From the NCBI GenBank assembly GCA_019022495.1, contig JAFEKR010000006.1, forward strand, positions 3,410,001 through 3,474,000: 64,000 nucleotides of DNA, in the 5' to 3' direction. The first letter of the stretch is position 1. The number at the start of each line of letters is the position of its first letter. A program made the translations under genes and the position numbers. The notes under the pieces are model-generated. The model saw only the letters and a program-made list of their open reading frames with translations. It was not told where the DNA came from and did not search any database. The DNA comes from Epichloe hybrida. Its lineage: Eukaryota; Ascomycota; Sordariomycetes; Hypocreales; Clavicipitaceae. This document shows, piece by piece, positions 35,401-50,264 of the stretch.

Positions 35401-38107
35401 TATTATATATAAATAAGGCTATGCCTAAATACTTCTTATATAGAAAGAAAAAGTAGTTACTTAGAGCTACCTTATAGAAGGCAAGCTATAGTAATTATAC
35501 CGCCGCTTTAGATATTTATTAATCTAATGTCTATATAAGGTTCTTTGTAGATTAGGGCATAATATTAATATTAAAGCTATTAGGGAGCTAATAAGAATTT
35601 ACTACTAATGCTAAATACATATAGATAGCCTTAATTACTTTAAGTTTACCCTTAAGGATAAGTATAGCTTTAATTATAAAGTAATAGTAAATATCTTCTA
35701 CCTAGATAGTAACTACCCTATACTCCACGCTATAGATATAGCTATAGCGTTTAACATAGCGAAATTCCTTAATAATATCTCTATAAAAATAACCTAGGAA
35801 GCCCTTTAAATATGCTAGATTAATGCTTACCTAGGCCCCCTAGACTTTATTATTATAAATACTAGAACAAACTTCTATAGGAATGAATTTAGATAATTTA
35901 TAGCTTTAATATTAATTTTAATTAAGGAAGTCCCTATTAAGGCATACTATAGTATAGGGAAGGTTAAAAGGTATTATAGGCTACTTTAAAGAGCCTATAA
36001 TATAATTAGATATAAATACCCTATAACGCTAGAACCTATTACCCTTTAAATAGTAATTAAGGCCCTAAATAACACTACAGGCCCTAATAGCCTTATCCTA
36101 ACCCTTCTTATCTTTAAAGCTTACTTATATATAATAAATAAGTCCCTACTATTACCTAATATTACATAGTATGTAATTATAGTATAGAAGGCTACTAAAG
36201 AGATTAAGAGACTTTACACTATCTAGAAGGTTAATAAGGCCCTTACTAAACATAATAGCCTAGATACCTTAAAGACCCTTAGCTTACTACTTAAATTAAA
36301 GGTTAAGGTCTAGTAAGAAGGTAAGGGATAAGTAGGTTTATATAAGCTACTAGTAATTACTAGAGAAAGCTATATACTTAATATACCTAGAGGCCTAAAG
36401 ACCTTTAGGTTAATATTTATTAAGCCTTACTATAATAATCCTAGTGTAAAGAAAATAGTAAAGCCTAGTAAAGAGAAAGAAGAAAAAGAGTAAGAGGCTT
36501 ATAATAAGAATATAGTGCTACTAATATTACTAAAGCAAGGACATAGAAGGCTATAGAAGAACCCTCCTATAATACCTTAAGGTGCTAATACCTTCCTATT
36601 AGCAAAAGAATATAGTAACCTAGCCCTTATAATTAAGCTATGTAAGAAAGGAATTATTAAGACCCTAGGCAAACCATTTAAGCTATTAATAAAAGTAGAA
36701 ATTAATGCTTTAATTAAGTAAGGTATATTTAAATTTATTATATTTAATAAGGAAGAATATAGTAAGATTCAAATCTTTAATTCCTGAATTATTAATAAGA
36801 TTAAAGGTAAGATAATAGAACCCTATAAAAAGTCACGCCTTATAATCTAAGGGTATAAGAATAAAGGGAAATAGGCTATTCTTATATAGGCCCTAATGAT
36901 TTAACGTGTAAGCTAATGTCTTATCCTTGCGATAGCCCTATTAGTAAGATTAAGGAAATTCCTTATCTAGCTAAGAGATATCTATTAGGCTTATATATAG
37001 GCCTATATATTACTAGAGCGGCTAATCCTAGCGCGCTTACTAATTTAGATATAGTATCTTTACCTACCTAGTATAATCTTAAGGGTTATAAAACCCCTCT
37101 ATAGGCTCGCAGAGGTAGGAATATACTAGTAGGTTATATATTATAAGTATCATAAAGAGAACCTCTAGATAGAAACCTTTATGTATAATCCCTGCCTACT
37201 TATAACTATAAAGGAAAGCCCTAACTTTACTTACGTTAGAATATAAACTAATAATATAATTAGTCTCTTAGATAAGAAGTTCTCTAAGAAGGAAGAGACC
37301 TAGCTTACTATAGTAGGCTTTAATATAAAGCTAAAGTAATTCCTAACTTAGGACTACTCTCTTATATTTAATAGTGGTATTATCTTACTAGAGAATAATA
37401 CTATTAAAATCTAGTAGAAAGGGTAAAGTAATAAGTTAGAGTTAGTTCTAATAACTAACTTAAAGCGCAAATATATTAAGCAGAGGGCCTAAGGCGCTTA
37501 TATTACCTTAATCTACTAACCAGAGGCTTACTTTAACCTATCTATTACTATATAACACTAGGAGCTAACCCTAGAGGATATAAAAGCCCTTAATTACCGC
37601 CTAAAGTAGTAGATAGATTACCTAGAGAGAGGTCTAATATTTATCCTAATTAACCTTAAGAAAGTAAAGCTCTTTGCTTTTATAGATAGATTCTTTACTA
37701 ATAACTAGGACCTATCCTTATAACTAGGATATATACTTATCCTAGTAGATAAAGACTATACTAATAGTAAGTTTATAATTAAAGGTAATATTATACACTT
37801 TAGCTTAATAAAGAGCAAGAGAGTTATATAAAGCGTGCTTACCTTAGAAGTCTATAGTATAGTAGCTAGTGTTAATATAGCTTATGTAATTATAACTACC
37901 CTAAACTTAGTTACTAACTAACTAAAGCTCCTAAAGATCCTAGTTATTATATATATAGACTTATACTCCTTATATAAATACCTTATTAAGCTTAGTATAA
38001 TAAAGGAGAAACGCCTAATAATTAATATTATAGCCCTTTAATAGTTATATAAACACTAAGAACTCTATAAGATCTAATAGATTAATAAAGAGGATAACCT
38101 AGCTAAT

Positions 38108-38309
38108 TGTGAGGCCCTACTCACAACACTAGCGCGCTAGCGCACCACTAGGCAGGCGCACCACGCCCTAGGGCTAGGTCCACGTGACACTAGCAAGTCA
38201 CTACCTATAAGTTAGCGACTTACACGTATAACATACTTAGACCTAGCAAGCTTTAGTTAATATACAAACGCCCCTATACCTCCTACCTAGCTATCCCTTT
38301 ATTCTTATA
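38108..38309 (+). repeat. Gypsy D-a 5' LTR
   Basis: 202 bp, TGTGAGGCCC at the start, RIPed end TTCTTATA (TTCTCACA in the 3' copy). Contains a CpG-rich palindromic patch (gcgcgctagcgc). Confidence 0.92.
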
Positions 38310-41300
38310 ATTCTAAAGCTTCTCTTACTAGCTACCTAAGAGTAATATAGGGGGGAGAATAACCTAATCTACTAGAACTATACTATATATTACTTAGGAT
38401 TAGCTAAATAATAGTAACACTATAGCTAGGGATATACCATATTTTATAACCTTATCTAAAGCTATACCCTTTACTATAGTAGTAAAAAAGGTAGTAGTTA
38501 GGGAGCAAATTACCTAGCTTAAGTAACTTAAGGAACTATAGGATTAAGAAAAGGAGCTTACTAACTTAATATAATCTTATAGAGAACTAGCAAAAAGGGG
38601 CTAAAAAGATAGTTTATCCTTAAGCCTTAGTAGCTAAGAAGTTAAGGTCTAAAATATTATAGAACTCTAATACCTTATAAACCTATAGAAGCATAAGATA
38701 TAGCTTAATAACCTTAGCTATGCCTTTAAGGGGGCGAAGAAGAAGTATCACTAGGATAACTAAAAGATCCTCTTCGTACTTAACTATATATATATAAACT
38801 ATTAGGCTAGATAGGACTGATACATCAAAGAATAACTAGCTAATAGTTAGGATTATCCTAAGGATAACTAGGATAAGTTCTAAGACTAGACCCTTATGTT
38901 ACTTAAAGACTCTATAAGTCATAATATATAAATAGCTATATAGCTAGAAAACGCAAAGTAAAAGGAGGGCTAGAGTCTTATTAAGTTTAGTATTTACTTA
39001 GATTCACTAGAGAAACACCTAGAACAAGCTCTAGAAAAGACTTATACTCTTATATTCTTTATAAAATTACTTCCTAACTTATAAGATTATATTAACCTAC
39101 ACGCAGATATTACTAGTCTAACATAAGAAGATATTATATAACTCACCTAGCGATTCTAGGAGGTAATATTAAAGAATAAGCAAAAGCTAAATAATTTAGA
39201 AGAGAAGGGGCTGTATAAGGTAGCTTAACACTAAAGATATGACTCCCTATAAGGGCATTAGCTAAATAAGGACTAAAGAGATAAGGATAAGAATAAGGAA
39301 AAGACCCTAGCTACCTACCTAAATAATAATAGACTATAAGGAAGAAAACAGTACTATAACTATAGTAGTATAAAGTATTTCTTCTATAATTATAATAAGC
39401 TAAGAAAAGACTAATAAGAAGGTTAGGAAAACTCCTAGAGGTAAAAGTAAAAGCCCTTACCTCTACCTTAGACACTAGGGTACTAGTAGGACGCTAATTC
39501 TACACACTAGTTACTATTTACAAGCATAAAGATATTAAAACAGTAGCGTATCTTAATAGTTACGCTAAGATTAACATTATAAGCGCCTAATTCGCACAGA
39601 CTTATAAGCTTAATTAGGCCAAGGCTATAACACCTATTTTAAAGGTAGTAGGGGCTTTAATAGTCCCCTAATATAGTATTTATAAGGTACCTATTTTAAT
39701 TAAAGATTTATAGGGCAAAGAGAGAGACCTTAAGTTACTATATATAGCTATTAATAGGGACCTAAGAGCAGAGGGAAGCCTTGTATTAATTAGAATACAT
39801 ATGCTTATGGAAGAATGTATATATCTTTACTTATACTTATAAGAATAGTGGTTTAAAAAGAGAAAGATAGCCTTTTTACTACTAACTCCCTATAAGTTTG
39901 TAAAGGTAATACGTAATAAGATAATTATATATACTATTATAGGCGTAATAGAAGATAAGTTTATCCCTCTTAAAGATAAAGAGAAGGCAAAAGTATATAG
40001 AACTATTAAAGATATCCTAGAGGAACTATGTGAATTTAAAGATATATTTATATTAGATAAGGCAGGGAGCCTCCTATTAAAGAAGTTAACTAACTATATA
40101 ATTAATCTTATACTAGGAGCTATACCCCTGTATAGACTAATCTATTCTCTCTCCTAAAGCAAACTTAGGGAGCTCTAGGAATATATTAATAATAACCTAA
40201 AGAAAGGCTAGATAAGACCCTTAAAGAGCCTAGTAGGCGTGCCTATCCTATTTATGCTAAAGAAGGATAGAATACTATAGCTATACGTTAACTATTAAGG
40301 ACTTAATAAGGTAATATAAAAGAATTACTATGCTCTCCCCTTAATTTCAGAGATTCTTAATTAATGCTAAGGGGCCTGTTTCTTTTCTAAGATAAATATT
40401 AAGGATATATACTACTAAATTTATATTAAAGAAGGTAATAAATAGAAGATAGCTTTTTGTATATGTTATAGGCACTATAAGTACCTTATGATGCCTTTTA
40501 GGTTAATAAATGCCCTAGCTACTTTCTAGAGTTATATCTATAAAGCGTTACATAGGCTAGTTAACACTATTTATATAGTGTATTTAGATAATATCTTAAT
40601 CTTCTCTAAGATAAAGGAGAAGCATACTAAATATATTAAGTAAGTCCTTAAATATATAAGGTTAGCGGAGTTATATATAAAACCCTCTAAGTACTCTTTC
40701 TATAAGGAATTAGTAGAATTCCTAGGGTTTATTCTCTTTATTAATAGGATATTAATAAATACTTACTAGGTTAATATAATTAGAGAATAGAAGGAGCTAA
40801 TAAGTTTTAAGGATATATAGTTATTTCTTAGGTTCTATAACTTTTACTAATGGTTTATTTATAGATACTTTAGAATTATAGTACCTCTTTATGTATTAAT
40901 AAAGGGTAGTTAAAATAGTATCTAGACTAGGAGGTTTATATTTAGAGAAAAGGAGTGGTTAGCGTTTAACTAGCTAAAAGATGCCTTTTAGTAAGCGCCT
41001 TTACTCTAATACTATAACCTAAGTTAGGTAGTGTGTATTAAGATAGATACCTTAATTTTTATAATAGTAGGAATCCTATCTTAGTAAGATAATGAGGGCT
41101 ATTAGTATCTAGTAGCCTTTTAGTTAAGGAAGTTTACGGATGCTAAACGTAACTATAGTATAGCTAATTAAGATCTACTTGCTATAGTAAAGTTGTTTAA
41201 ACACTAGCGATATTATATTAAAGGCGTGAAGATACCTATAGAGGTTCTATTAGACTATTATAACCTATAGACCTTTATAAGGTAGTAGAAGCTAAATAGA

Positions 41301-43704
41301 AGATAGGCATAATAGTATATATTCCTCTACCCTTTCTATTTTATAATTAAGTATAGACTAAGGAAAAGTAACCCTATAAATACACTATTAAGAAGGTCTA
41401 ATTATAAGGGTAAACCTATGTTAAATAGGGCGCTCTTACTAGAGCTTTAAAGGAAGATAGTAAATATCTTTATAGTAGAAGAAGAAGTACTAATATATTA
41501 AAGAAGTTATAGTATAATACTAGTCTTAGAACTTACTAAGGCAAGAGTAGCCTAGGTAGAAGGCTAGTTAGCTGCTATAAATCCAGTGATAGGTTAGCTA
41601 AATAAGGGTGATTTTAAGGAGAAGGTAGCGTGTGTTTAAGATATTAGCATAGTATAAGCAATTTAGGGGGCTATTATATTACTAAATCCTTACTAATCTA
41701 AGGTAAATAAACCATTAGCGTAACTGCTATAGAAGGTATAGGACTAAGATCTAGATTTATAAAAGCGCGAAGGTAAGGTTAACTCCTAAGTAAAAGGGAG
41801 GGGAAAAGCTAGTCTATAGTTATATAGTATAAGGGGCCTCCTAATATATAAAGACTAGGTAGTTATTCTATAGGAGCCTATCTTATAATAGAAGCTTTTA
41901 TAGCTACACTATAATAATCTATTAGTAGGTTACTTTAGGACTAAACACACTCTAAAGCTACTAAAACATTACTATTAGTAGCTAGTAATAAGTAAAGCTA
42001 TTTTAGACTATATGTCTAGCTACGGAGTATGCTAGCGCGTTATAGCAAGATAGCATTACCCTTATAGAAGCCTTAAATTACTACTAATACTAAGGTAACC
42101 ATAAGCGGAGATCTTAATAGACTTTATCATAGGTTTACCACCAGTGTAGCTAGGTAAGCGAAAAACCAACGTAATTCTAGTAATTATAGACTAATTTACT
42201 AAGTACTTTATCTTCCTTCCTATAAAGACTATAATTAATGTAGCTAAATTAGCAGAGTTATTCTATAAGGAGATTAAGCTATAATTTAGAGCGCTAGAGG
42301 GCATTATGTCTAATAAAGGATTAGTATTCATAAGCTAATTCTAGTTAGAGGTATATTACTAGTTATATATAAAGCGAAGGCTTTTAATAGTATTTCACCC
42401 CTAAACTAATAGGTAAATAAAGAGGATAAATCAGGTGCTTAAGTATTACCTATAATATTTTATTAAAGAGAACTAATAACTATAGCTAAAGCTACTCCTA
42501 ATAGCCTAATTTACATGTAATAATACTATTAACAGAATAACAGGCTACTCCCCTAACTACACTCTTATAGGCTATTTGCCTAAGTTCCGCCTTACTCTTA
42601 AGGGCAAGAGTATAGAGGGAGAGGTCCTAGAGGCTTATATATATATTAAAAAGCTACATAAGGTTAGGGAGAAACTAGCGTATAACTAGGCAAGGGCTAC
42701 TAAAGCGTAGGTAAAGTACTATAACTAGAGATATTAGCTAATAACCTTAAAAAGAGGAGACTTAGTACTACTATTAGCAAAGAATATTAGGCTTAAGGAT
42801 ATAAAATAGAAGCTAAACCTAAGATTTATTAGGCTATTTTAGATACTTAATACTATAGGTAAATAAGCGTACTAACTAGCGCTACCTAATAAGTATAGCT
42901 AACTATATAACGTGTTTTACGTTAGCCTATTAGAGCTATAGAATCGCTAGGAAGACACCCTAGATAAGGATATGCTAATACTAGACCTTAAAGATAATAA
43001 TAATAAGTTTGAAGTTAAAGAAGTTAGGGATTACAGGAAGACACGTAAAGGTAATAAATACCTAGTAAAATAAAAGGGCTAGCTAAGTAAATATAATTAA
43101 TAGGTAGTATTAGAAGATATAGAAGGCGCTTAACGCGTAATTTAAGCTTTCTATTAAAGTAAAACAAGTAGAAAGCATAGCAAGATGTAATTAAGTTACA
43201 AGTAATAAGGGATAAGGTAATTATAAAAAAGGCCTAGCCTTATTAGCTACTATTACACTCTAATTAAAACCCTTATTAGACTATTTGCTAAATAATAAAA
43301 GAAAAGATGCTTATAAGGAGGGGAGTCTTATAGGAAACCCTTCTATAGTTACCCCCTTATATATTAAAATAACGCTATTATAAAGGAGGTACTTAGTGCC
43401 CTCGCTCTTATCCTCCTAAACCGCTACCTCTATTACCTAGAAAAACTAGTGCTTTACCACCCCCTAGGGCACGAATCCTAGATTGTAATGTTATAGCTAT
43501 AAAGTTATTTTTCTCTTCTAGGAATTATAATATATAGTGTAGTTTAGCTATAAAAGTTAGTAAATAGGTAGTAAAGGAGGAGTAATAACTTATAATCCCT
43601 AGGGTAGGGGTAGGATATATAGTAACTAAAAGTTACTAGCGTAAAATAATATACTAATTATACGTGGCTAAAGCGGCTTACCTAGGGAGTAAGCAAAGGT
43701 CTAG
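38310..43704 (+). pseudogene. Gypsy D-a gag-pol remnant
   Basis: RT about 40190-40760 (SLAGVPILFMLKKDG, later YLDNILIFSKIKEKH, where the DD pair is now DN). RNase H about 40990-41480 (RKFTDAKRNYSIAN). Integrase core about 42100-42560 (DFIIGLPPV, then FHPXTNRXIKRINQVLKYYL). Chromodomain about 43010-43130 (NKFEVKEVRDYRKTRKGNKYLVK). Stops are TAA/TAG dominated. About 570 bp of non-coding tail lies between the chromodomain and the Gypsy D-b insertion point; another 800 bp follows it. Confidence 0.88.
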
Positions 43705-43895
43705 TGTGAGAACAAAGGGATAGCTAGGCAAGAGGTATGGGGGCGCTCGTATATTGACTGAAGCTTGCTAGGTCTAAGTGTGTTATGCGTGCGAGTCGCT
43801 GACTTATAGCTAGTGGCTCGCTAGTGTTACGTGGACCTAGCCCTATAGCGTGGTGCGCTAGCGGGGTGCACCTGTGTTGTGAGTAAGGCCTTATA
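43705..43895 (-). repeat. Gypsy D-b left LTR (3' LTR in element orientation)
   Basis: 191 bp, TGTGAGAACA...GGCCTTATA on the plus strand. It is followed by the complement of the polypurine tract (atccccttactt). Confidence 0.92.
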
Positions 43896-46800
43896 ATTAT
43901 CCCCTTACTTATAGCTAGGCTCCTAAACGGCTTTCCCTAGCCTTAATATAGCTGTTTGCTAACTAGCTAATAATAAAAATAATAATAAATAAATTAGTTA
44001 GCTTTATAATATAAATTTCATTATAACTTACTATTATATTACTCCCTTTTTCTTCTTGTAACTCTAGACTATTCTAATTAATTTTAATTAGACTTTATTT
44101 ACCCTAACTTATTGCGCACCTATCCTTATTATTTTATTATAGAAGCTAATGCTATTCGCTTCTATAAGTGCTCTTATATACACTGCTTACGCACTAGCTA
44201 CGCTGACTTTAAGAGGTACCTGCTAATTAAGGCTACTTTACTAAGGATTATATGTAGTTTTCCTTGTTCTTTGCTTAGGAGTAGCGTTACTAGGGATAAG
44301 TAGTTAAAGCGTTATCTCTAATGTAATAAGCGTGGCAATACCTGTGAGATAGTGAGTTGCTTAGTATTCTATTACTATATGCTTCTAACTTGCTAACTTT
44401 TTTATACTAGGCTATAGTAATAATAGCTAGTAACTTTTCTAACCTAATAGTTATTTATAAGTAAGTGTAGGCCCTTATAGGCGCTACTATTTCTACCCTA
44501 AATAAAGAGGGCGTTAGTGTTTTTTTAGAGGAGACTTGCTATGGCTTTGCTAAGTATATCCTTAACTTAGTTATAGGATTTAACTATATAAACACCTTAT
44601 ACTATATTACCTTTAGGTTAACTAGTGCTATAAAGGTATATTAAGTCTATTAAATCCTAACCTAATTACTTATTATTCACTAACCTTTCTGTGCAGGCTA
44701 CCTCTATTTCTTACTAGAGCTATCTAGTCTCTTAGTAGTAGTTATAAGTTGCCTTAGTAGCTACGGCCCTATTCCCCTCTCTTCTAGTTTACCTTAGCTT
44801 TTTATTATCTATTTGCTAGGGCTTTGCTAATGCTTTAATAGGAGGACCTAGAGGATACTATAGCTATATAGGAAGCGCGTATAGTTCTTTAGCTTTATTT
44901 ATTAGATCTAGGCTATGTTACCTAGGCTATAGTGGTGCACTGCTTCTTCTATGCTATAGAGGAGGTAATTTAGGCTAATAAGAATGAGGTGGAGTATAGG
45001 TTTATTAATAGTAAGGTTATCTCCTATCTAGGGGCTATAATAGAGGGTTTTCTAGTTGCTTTACCTATGCTTTAGGCGCTATTTCCTTTGTTTTTTTATA
45101 ATATAATATAGGCCTCTAGGTAGAATTTTTAGGTAACTAATAATGTTAAACCTTTACTATAGTGACATTATTCCTTAGTTCTTGTGATTTACTTATAACT
45201 TACTATGCTTTCTCCTTATTTTGCTTTAATAGAAAGCCTAAATTACGTGTTAAGCGCCTTCTATGTCTTTTACTACTACTTATTAATTATATTTACTTAG
45301 CTAACACTTCTATTTTACTAGGTATTTATTACCTTTATGAGTCTTCCTATGATCCTTAACTTCTTTAACTTTAAATTTATTATCTTTATCTTTAAGGTCT
45401 AGTATTAGTATTTCTTTATTTGTAGTGTCTTTCTAGTAATTCTATAGCTTTAATAGACTAACGTAGAATATATTATGTAGTTAACTATACTTATTAAGTA
45501 GCGCTAGTTAGTACGCTTGTTTACCTATAGCGTTAAGTATTTAAAATAGCCTAATAAATCTAGGGGTTAGCTTTTGTTTTGCGTCCTTAAGTCTAATGTT
45601 CTTTGCTAATAGTAGTACTAAGTCTCCTCTTTTTAAGGTTAATAGCTAGTGTTATTAGTTATAATACTTTACCTGTGCTTTAGTGGCTTTTGCCTAGTTA
45701 TATGCTAGTTTCTCCCTAACCTTATATAGCTTTTATACACGCGTGTAGGCTTCTAGGACCTCCCCCTCCTTACTCTTGCCCTTAAGAGCTAGATAAAACT
45801 TAGGTAAATAGCCTATAAGAGCGTAGTTAGGGGAGTAACCTATTATTCTATTAATAGTATTATTGCACGTGAATTAAGCTATTAGGAGTAGCTTTAGCTA
45901 TAGCTATTAGTTTTCTTTAATAAAGTATTATAAGTAATGTTTAAGCACTTAGTTTGTTCTCTTTATTTGCTTATTAGTTTAGGGGTGAAACGCTATTAAA
46001 AGCCTATACTTTATGTATAATAGGTAATATATATCTAACTAGAATTAGCTTGTAAATACTAATTCTCTATTAGATATAATGCCCTCTGGCGCCCTAAATC
46101 AAAGCTTGATCTCCTTATGGAATAGCTTTGCTAATTTAGCTATGTTAATTATAGTCTATATAGGGAGGAAAATAGAGTACTTAGTAAATTGGTCTATAAT
46201 CACTAGGATTACGTTAGTTTCTTAGTTGCCTAGCTGTACTAGTAGTAATTCCGTAATAAAATCTATTAAGATCTCTACTTATAGTTACCTTAGTATTAGT
46301 AGCGATTTAAGGCTTCTATATAGGTGGTGCCTCCTAGTTACCACATGCTAGCATACTCCGTAGCTAGACATATAGTCTAAAATAGCTTTACTTATTACTA
46401 GCTACTAATAGTAATGTTTTAGTAGTTTAAGAGTGTATTTAGTCCTAAAGTGACCTGCTAACGGATTGTTATAGTGTAGCTATAGAAGCTCCTATTATAA
46501 GATAGGCTCCTATAAAACAACTACCTAGTCTTTGTATATTAGGAGGCCCCTTATGCTACGTAACTATAGACTAGCTTTTCCCCTCCCTTTTACTTAGGAG
46601 TTAACCTTACCTCTGCACTTTTATAGATCTAGATCTTAGTCCTATGCCTTTTATAGTAGTTATGCTAATGGTTTATTTGCTACGGATTAGTAGGGATTTA
46701 GTGATATAATAGCCCCCTAAATTGCTTATACTATGCTAATGTCTTAAATACACGCTACCTTCTTCTTAAAATTACCCTTATTTAGCTAACCTATTACTAG

Positions 46801-49800
46801 ATCTATAGCGGCTAACTAGCTTTTTACCTAGGCTACTCTTACCTTAGTAGGTTTTAAGACTAGTATTATACTATAACTTCTTTAATATATTAGTACTTCT
46901 TCTTCTGCTATAAAGATATTTACTATTTTCCTTTAAAGCTCTAGTAAGAGCGCCTTATTTAATATAGGTTTGCCCTTATAATTAGACTTTCTTAATAGTG
47001 TATCTATAGGGTTACTTTTCCCTAGTTTATGCTTAATTATAAAATAGAAAGGGTAAAGGAATATACACTATTATGCTTATTTTCTATTTAGCTTCTGCTA
47101 CCTTATAAAGGTCTGTAGGTTATAATAGTCTGATAGGACCTTTATAGGTGTCTCTATGCCTTTAATATAATATTACTAGTATTTAAATAACTTTACTATA
47201 GCAAGCAACTCTTAATTAGCTATACTATAGTTACGTTTAGCGTCTGTAAACTTCCTTAACTAAAAGGCCACTAAATGCTAACAGCCCTTATTATCCTACT
47301 AAGATAGGATTCTTACTATTACGAAAATTAAGGTATTTATCTTAATACGCACTGCTTAACTTAGGTTATAGTGTTAGAGTAAAGGCGCTTGCTAAAAGGT
47401 ATCTTTTAGCTAGTTAAATGCTAACTACTCCTTTTCTCTAAATATAAACCTCCTAGTCTAGATACTATTTTAACTACCCTTTATTAGCGTATAAAAAGGT
47501 GTTGTAATCCTAGAGTATTTATAGATAAACTATTAATAGAAGTTATAGAACCTAAGGAATAACTATATGTCCTTAAAACTTATTAGCTCCCTCTATTCTC
47601 TAATTATATTAACCTAGTAAGTATCTATTAATATCCTATTAATAAAGAGAATAAATCCTAGGAATTTTACTAATTCTTTATAAAAAGAGCACTTAGAGGG
47701 TTTTACGTATAACTTTGCTAACCTTATACGTTTAAGAACTTACTTAATATATTTAGTATGCTCCTCCTTTATCTTAGAGAAGATTAAGATATTATCTAGA
47801 TTTACTATATAAATAGTGTTAACTAGCCTGTGTAGCACCTTATAGATATAACTCTAGAAAGTAGCTAGGGCATTTGTTAACCTAAAAGGTATTATAAGGT
47901 ACTTATAGTGCCCGTAATGCGTGTAAAAAGCTATCTTTTACTTATTGCCCTCTTTAATGTAAATTTAGTAGTATGTATCCTTAATATTAATCTTAGAAAA
48001 GAAATAGGCCCCTTAGTATTAATTAAGGATCTCTGAAATCAGGGGGAGAGCGTAGTAATTCTTCTATGTTACCTTATTAAGCCCTTAATAGTTAACGTAT
48101 AGCTAGAGTGTTCTATTCTTTTTTAGTATAAATAGAATAGGCGCGCCCGCTAGGCTCTTTAAGGGTCTTATCTAGCCTTTCTTTAGGTTATTATTAATAT
48201 ATTCCTAGAGCTCTCTAAGCTTGCTTTAGGAGAGAGAATAGATTAGTCTATATAGGGGTGTAGCTCCTAGTATAAGATTAATCACGTAGTTAGTTAACTT
48301 CTTTAATAGGAGGCTTCCTGCCTTATCTAATACAAATATATCTTTAAACTTGTGTAATTTCTCTAGGATATCTTTAATAGTTTTATATACTCTTGCCTTC
48401 TCTTTATCTTTAAGAGGGATAAACTTATTCTCTAATATACCTATAATAGCATATATAATTATCTTATTATATATTACCTTTATAAACTTATAGGGAGTTA
48501 GTAGTAAAAAGGCTACCTTTCTCTTTTTAAACCACTATTCTTATAAGTATAAGTAAAGATATATGTGTTTTTCCGTGAGTGTGTATATTCTAATTAATAT
48601 AGGGCTTCCCTTTGCTCTTAAGTCCTTATTAATAGCTATATATAGTAACTTAAGATCTTTCTCTTTGCCCTATGAATCTTTGATTATAATAGGCATCTTA
48701 TAGACACTGTATTAGGGGACTATTAGAGCCCTTACTACCTTTAAGATAGGTGCTATAGCCTTAGCCTAATTAAGCTTATGAGTCTATGTGAATTAGGTAC
48801 TTATGATATTAATCTTAGCGTAACTATTAAGATCCGCTGCTATTTTAATATCTTTATGCCTATAAATAGTAACTAGTATATAGAATTAGTGTCCTACTAG
48901 TACCCTAGTATCTAAGGTAAAGGTAAGGGCTTTTACTTTTACCTCTAGGAGTTTTCCTAACTCTTTTACTAGTCTTTCCTTAGCTTATTATAATTATAAA
49001 TAAGGTACTTTATACTACTATAATTAAAGCACTATTTTCTTCCTTATAGTCTATTATTATTTAGGTAGGTAGCTAGGGTCTTTTCCTTATCCTTATCCTT
49101 ATCTCTTTAGTTTTAATTTAGCTAATACTCTTATAGGGAGTTATATCTTTAGTGTTAAGCTACCTTATGTAGCCCTTTCTCTTCTAAATTATTTAGCTTT
49201 TGCTTATTCTTTAATATTACCTCCTAGAATTACTAGGTAAGTTATATAATATTTTCTTATGTTAGACTAGTAATGTTCGCGTGTAAGTTAATATAATCTT
49301 ATAAGTTAGGAAGTAATTTTATAAAGAATATAAAAGCATAGGTTTTTTCTAAAGCTTATTCTAGGTATTTCTCTAGTAAATCTAAGTAAATACTAAACTT
49401 AATAGGACTCTAGCCTTTCTTTTACTTTGCGTTTTCTAGCTACGTAGCCATTTATATATTATAACTTGCGGAGTCTTTAAGTAGCATAAGGGTCTAGTCT
49501 TAGAACTTGTCCTAGTTATCCTTAGGATAATCCTAGCTATTAGCTAGTTATTCTTTAACGTATTAGTCCTATCTAGCCTAATAGTTTATATATATATAGT
49601 TAAGTGCAAAGAGAATCTTTTGGTTATCCTAGTAATACTTCTTCTTTACCCCCTTAAAGGCATAGTTAAGGTTATTAAGCTATATCTTATACTTCTATAG
49701 GTTTATAGGGTATTAGAGTTCTATAATATTTTAGACCTTAACTTCTTAGCTACTAAGGCTTAAGAATAAACTATCCTTTTAGCCCCTTTTTACTAGTTCT

Positions 49801-50073
49801 CTATAAGATTATATTAAGTTAGTAAGCTTTTTTTCTTAATCCTATAATTCCTTAAGTTACTTAAGCTAGGTAATTCGCTCCCTAACCATTACCTCTTTTA
49901 CCTTTATAGTAAAGGGTATAGCTTTAGATAGGGTTATAAAATATAGCATATCCCTAGCTATAGTATTACTATTATCTAGCTAATCCTAAGTAATATATAG
50001 TATAGTTCTAGTGAATTAGGTTATTCTCCCTCTTATATTACTCTTAGGTAACTAGTAGGAGAAGCTTTAGAAT
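43896..50073 (-). pseudogene. Gypsy D-b gag-pol remnant
   Basis: The minus strand mirrors the Gypsy D-a domains. RT lies about 47600-48210, RNase H about 46890-47370, integrase about 45830-46290, and gag about 48895-49930. No open frame survives; short plus-strand frames here (for example 44112-44303) are chance openings. Confidence 0.85.
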
Positions 50074-50264
50074 TATAAGAATAAAGGGATAGCTAGGTAA
50101 GAGGTATAGGGGCGCTTATATATTAACTAAAGCTTGCTAGGTCTAAGTGTGTTATGCGTGCGAGTTGCTAACTTATAGCTAGTGGCTCGCTAGTGTCACG
50201 TGGACCTAGCCCTACAGCGTGGTACGCTAGCGGGGTGCACCCGTGTTGTGAGTGGGGCCTCACA
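50074..50264 (-). repeat. Gypsy D-b right LTR (5' LTR in element orientation)
   Basis: 191 bp, TATAAGAATA...GGGGCCTCACA on the plus strand; followed by the TCTAG duplication. Confidence 0.92.

Larger units (their letters stand above)
43705..50264 (-). mobile_element. Gypsy D-b: minus-strand copy nested in Gypsy D-a
   Basis: 6,560 bp with 191-bp LTRs and the TSD TCTAG at 43700-43704 and 50265-50269. It belongs to the same family as its host but lies in the opposite orientation, so 38.3-43.7 kb and 43.9-50.1 kb form long inverted arms. Its LTRs are 11 bp shorter than those of Gypsy D-a, implying a subfamily. Confidence 0.93.
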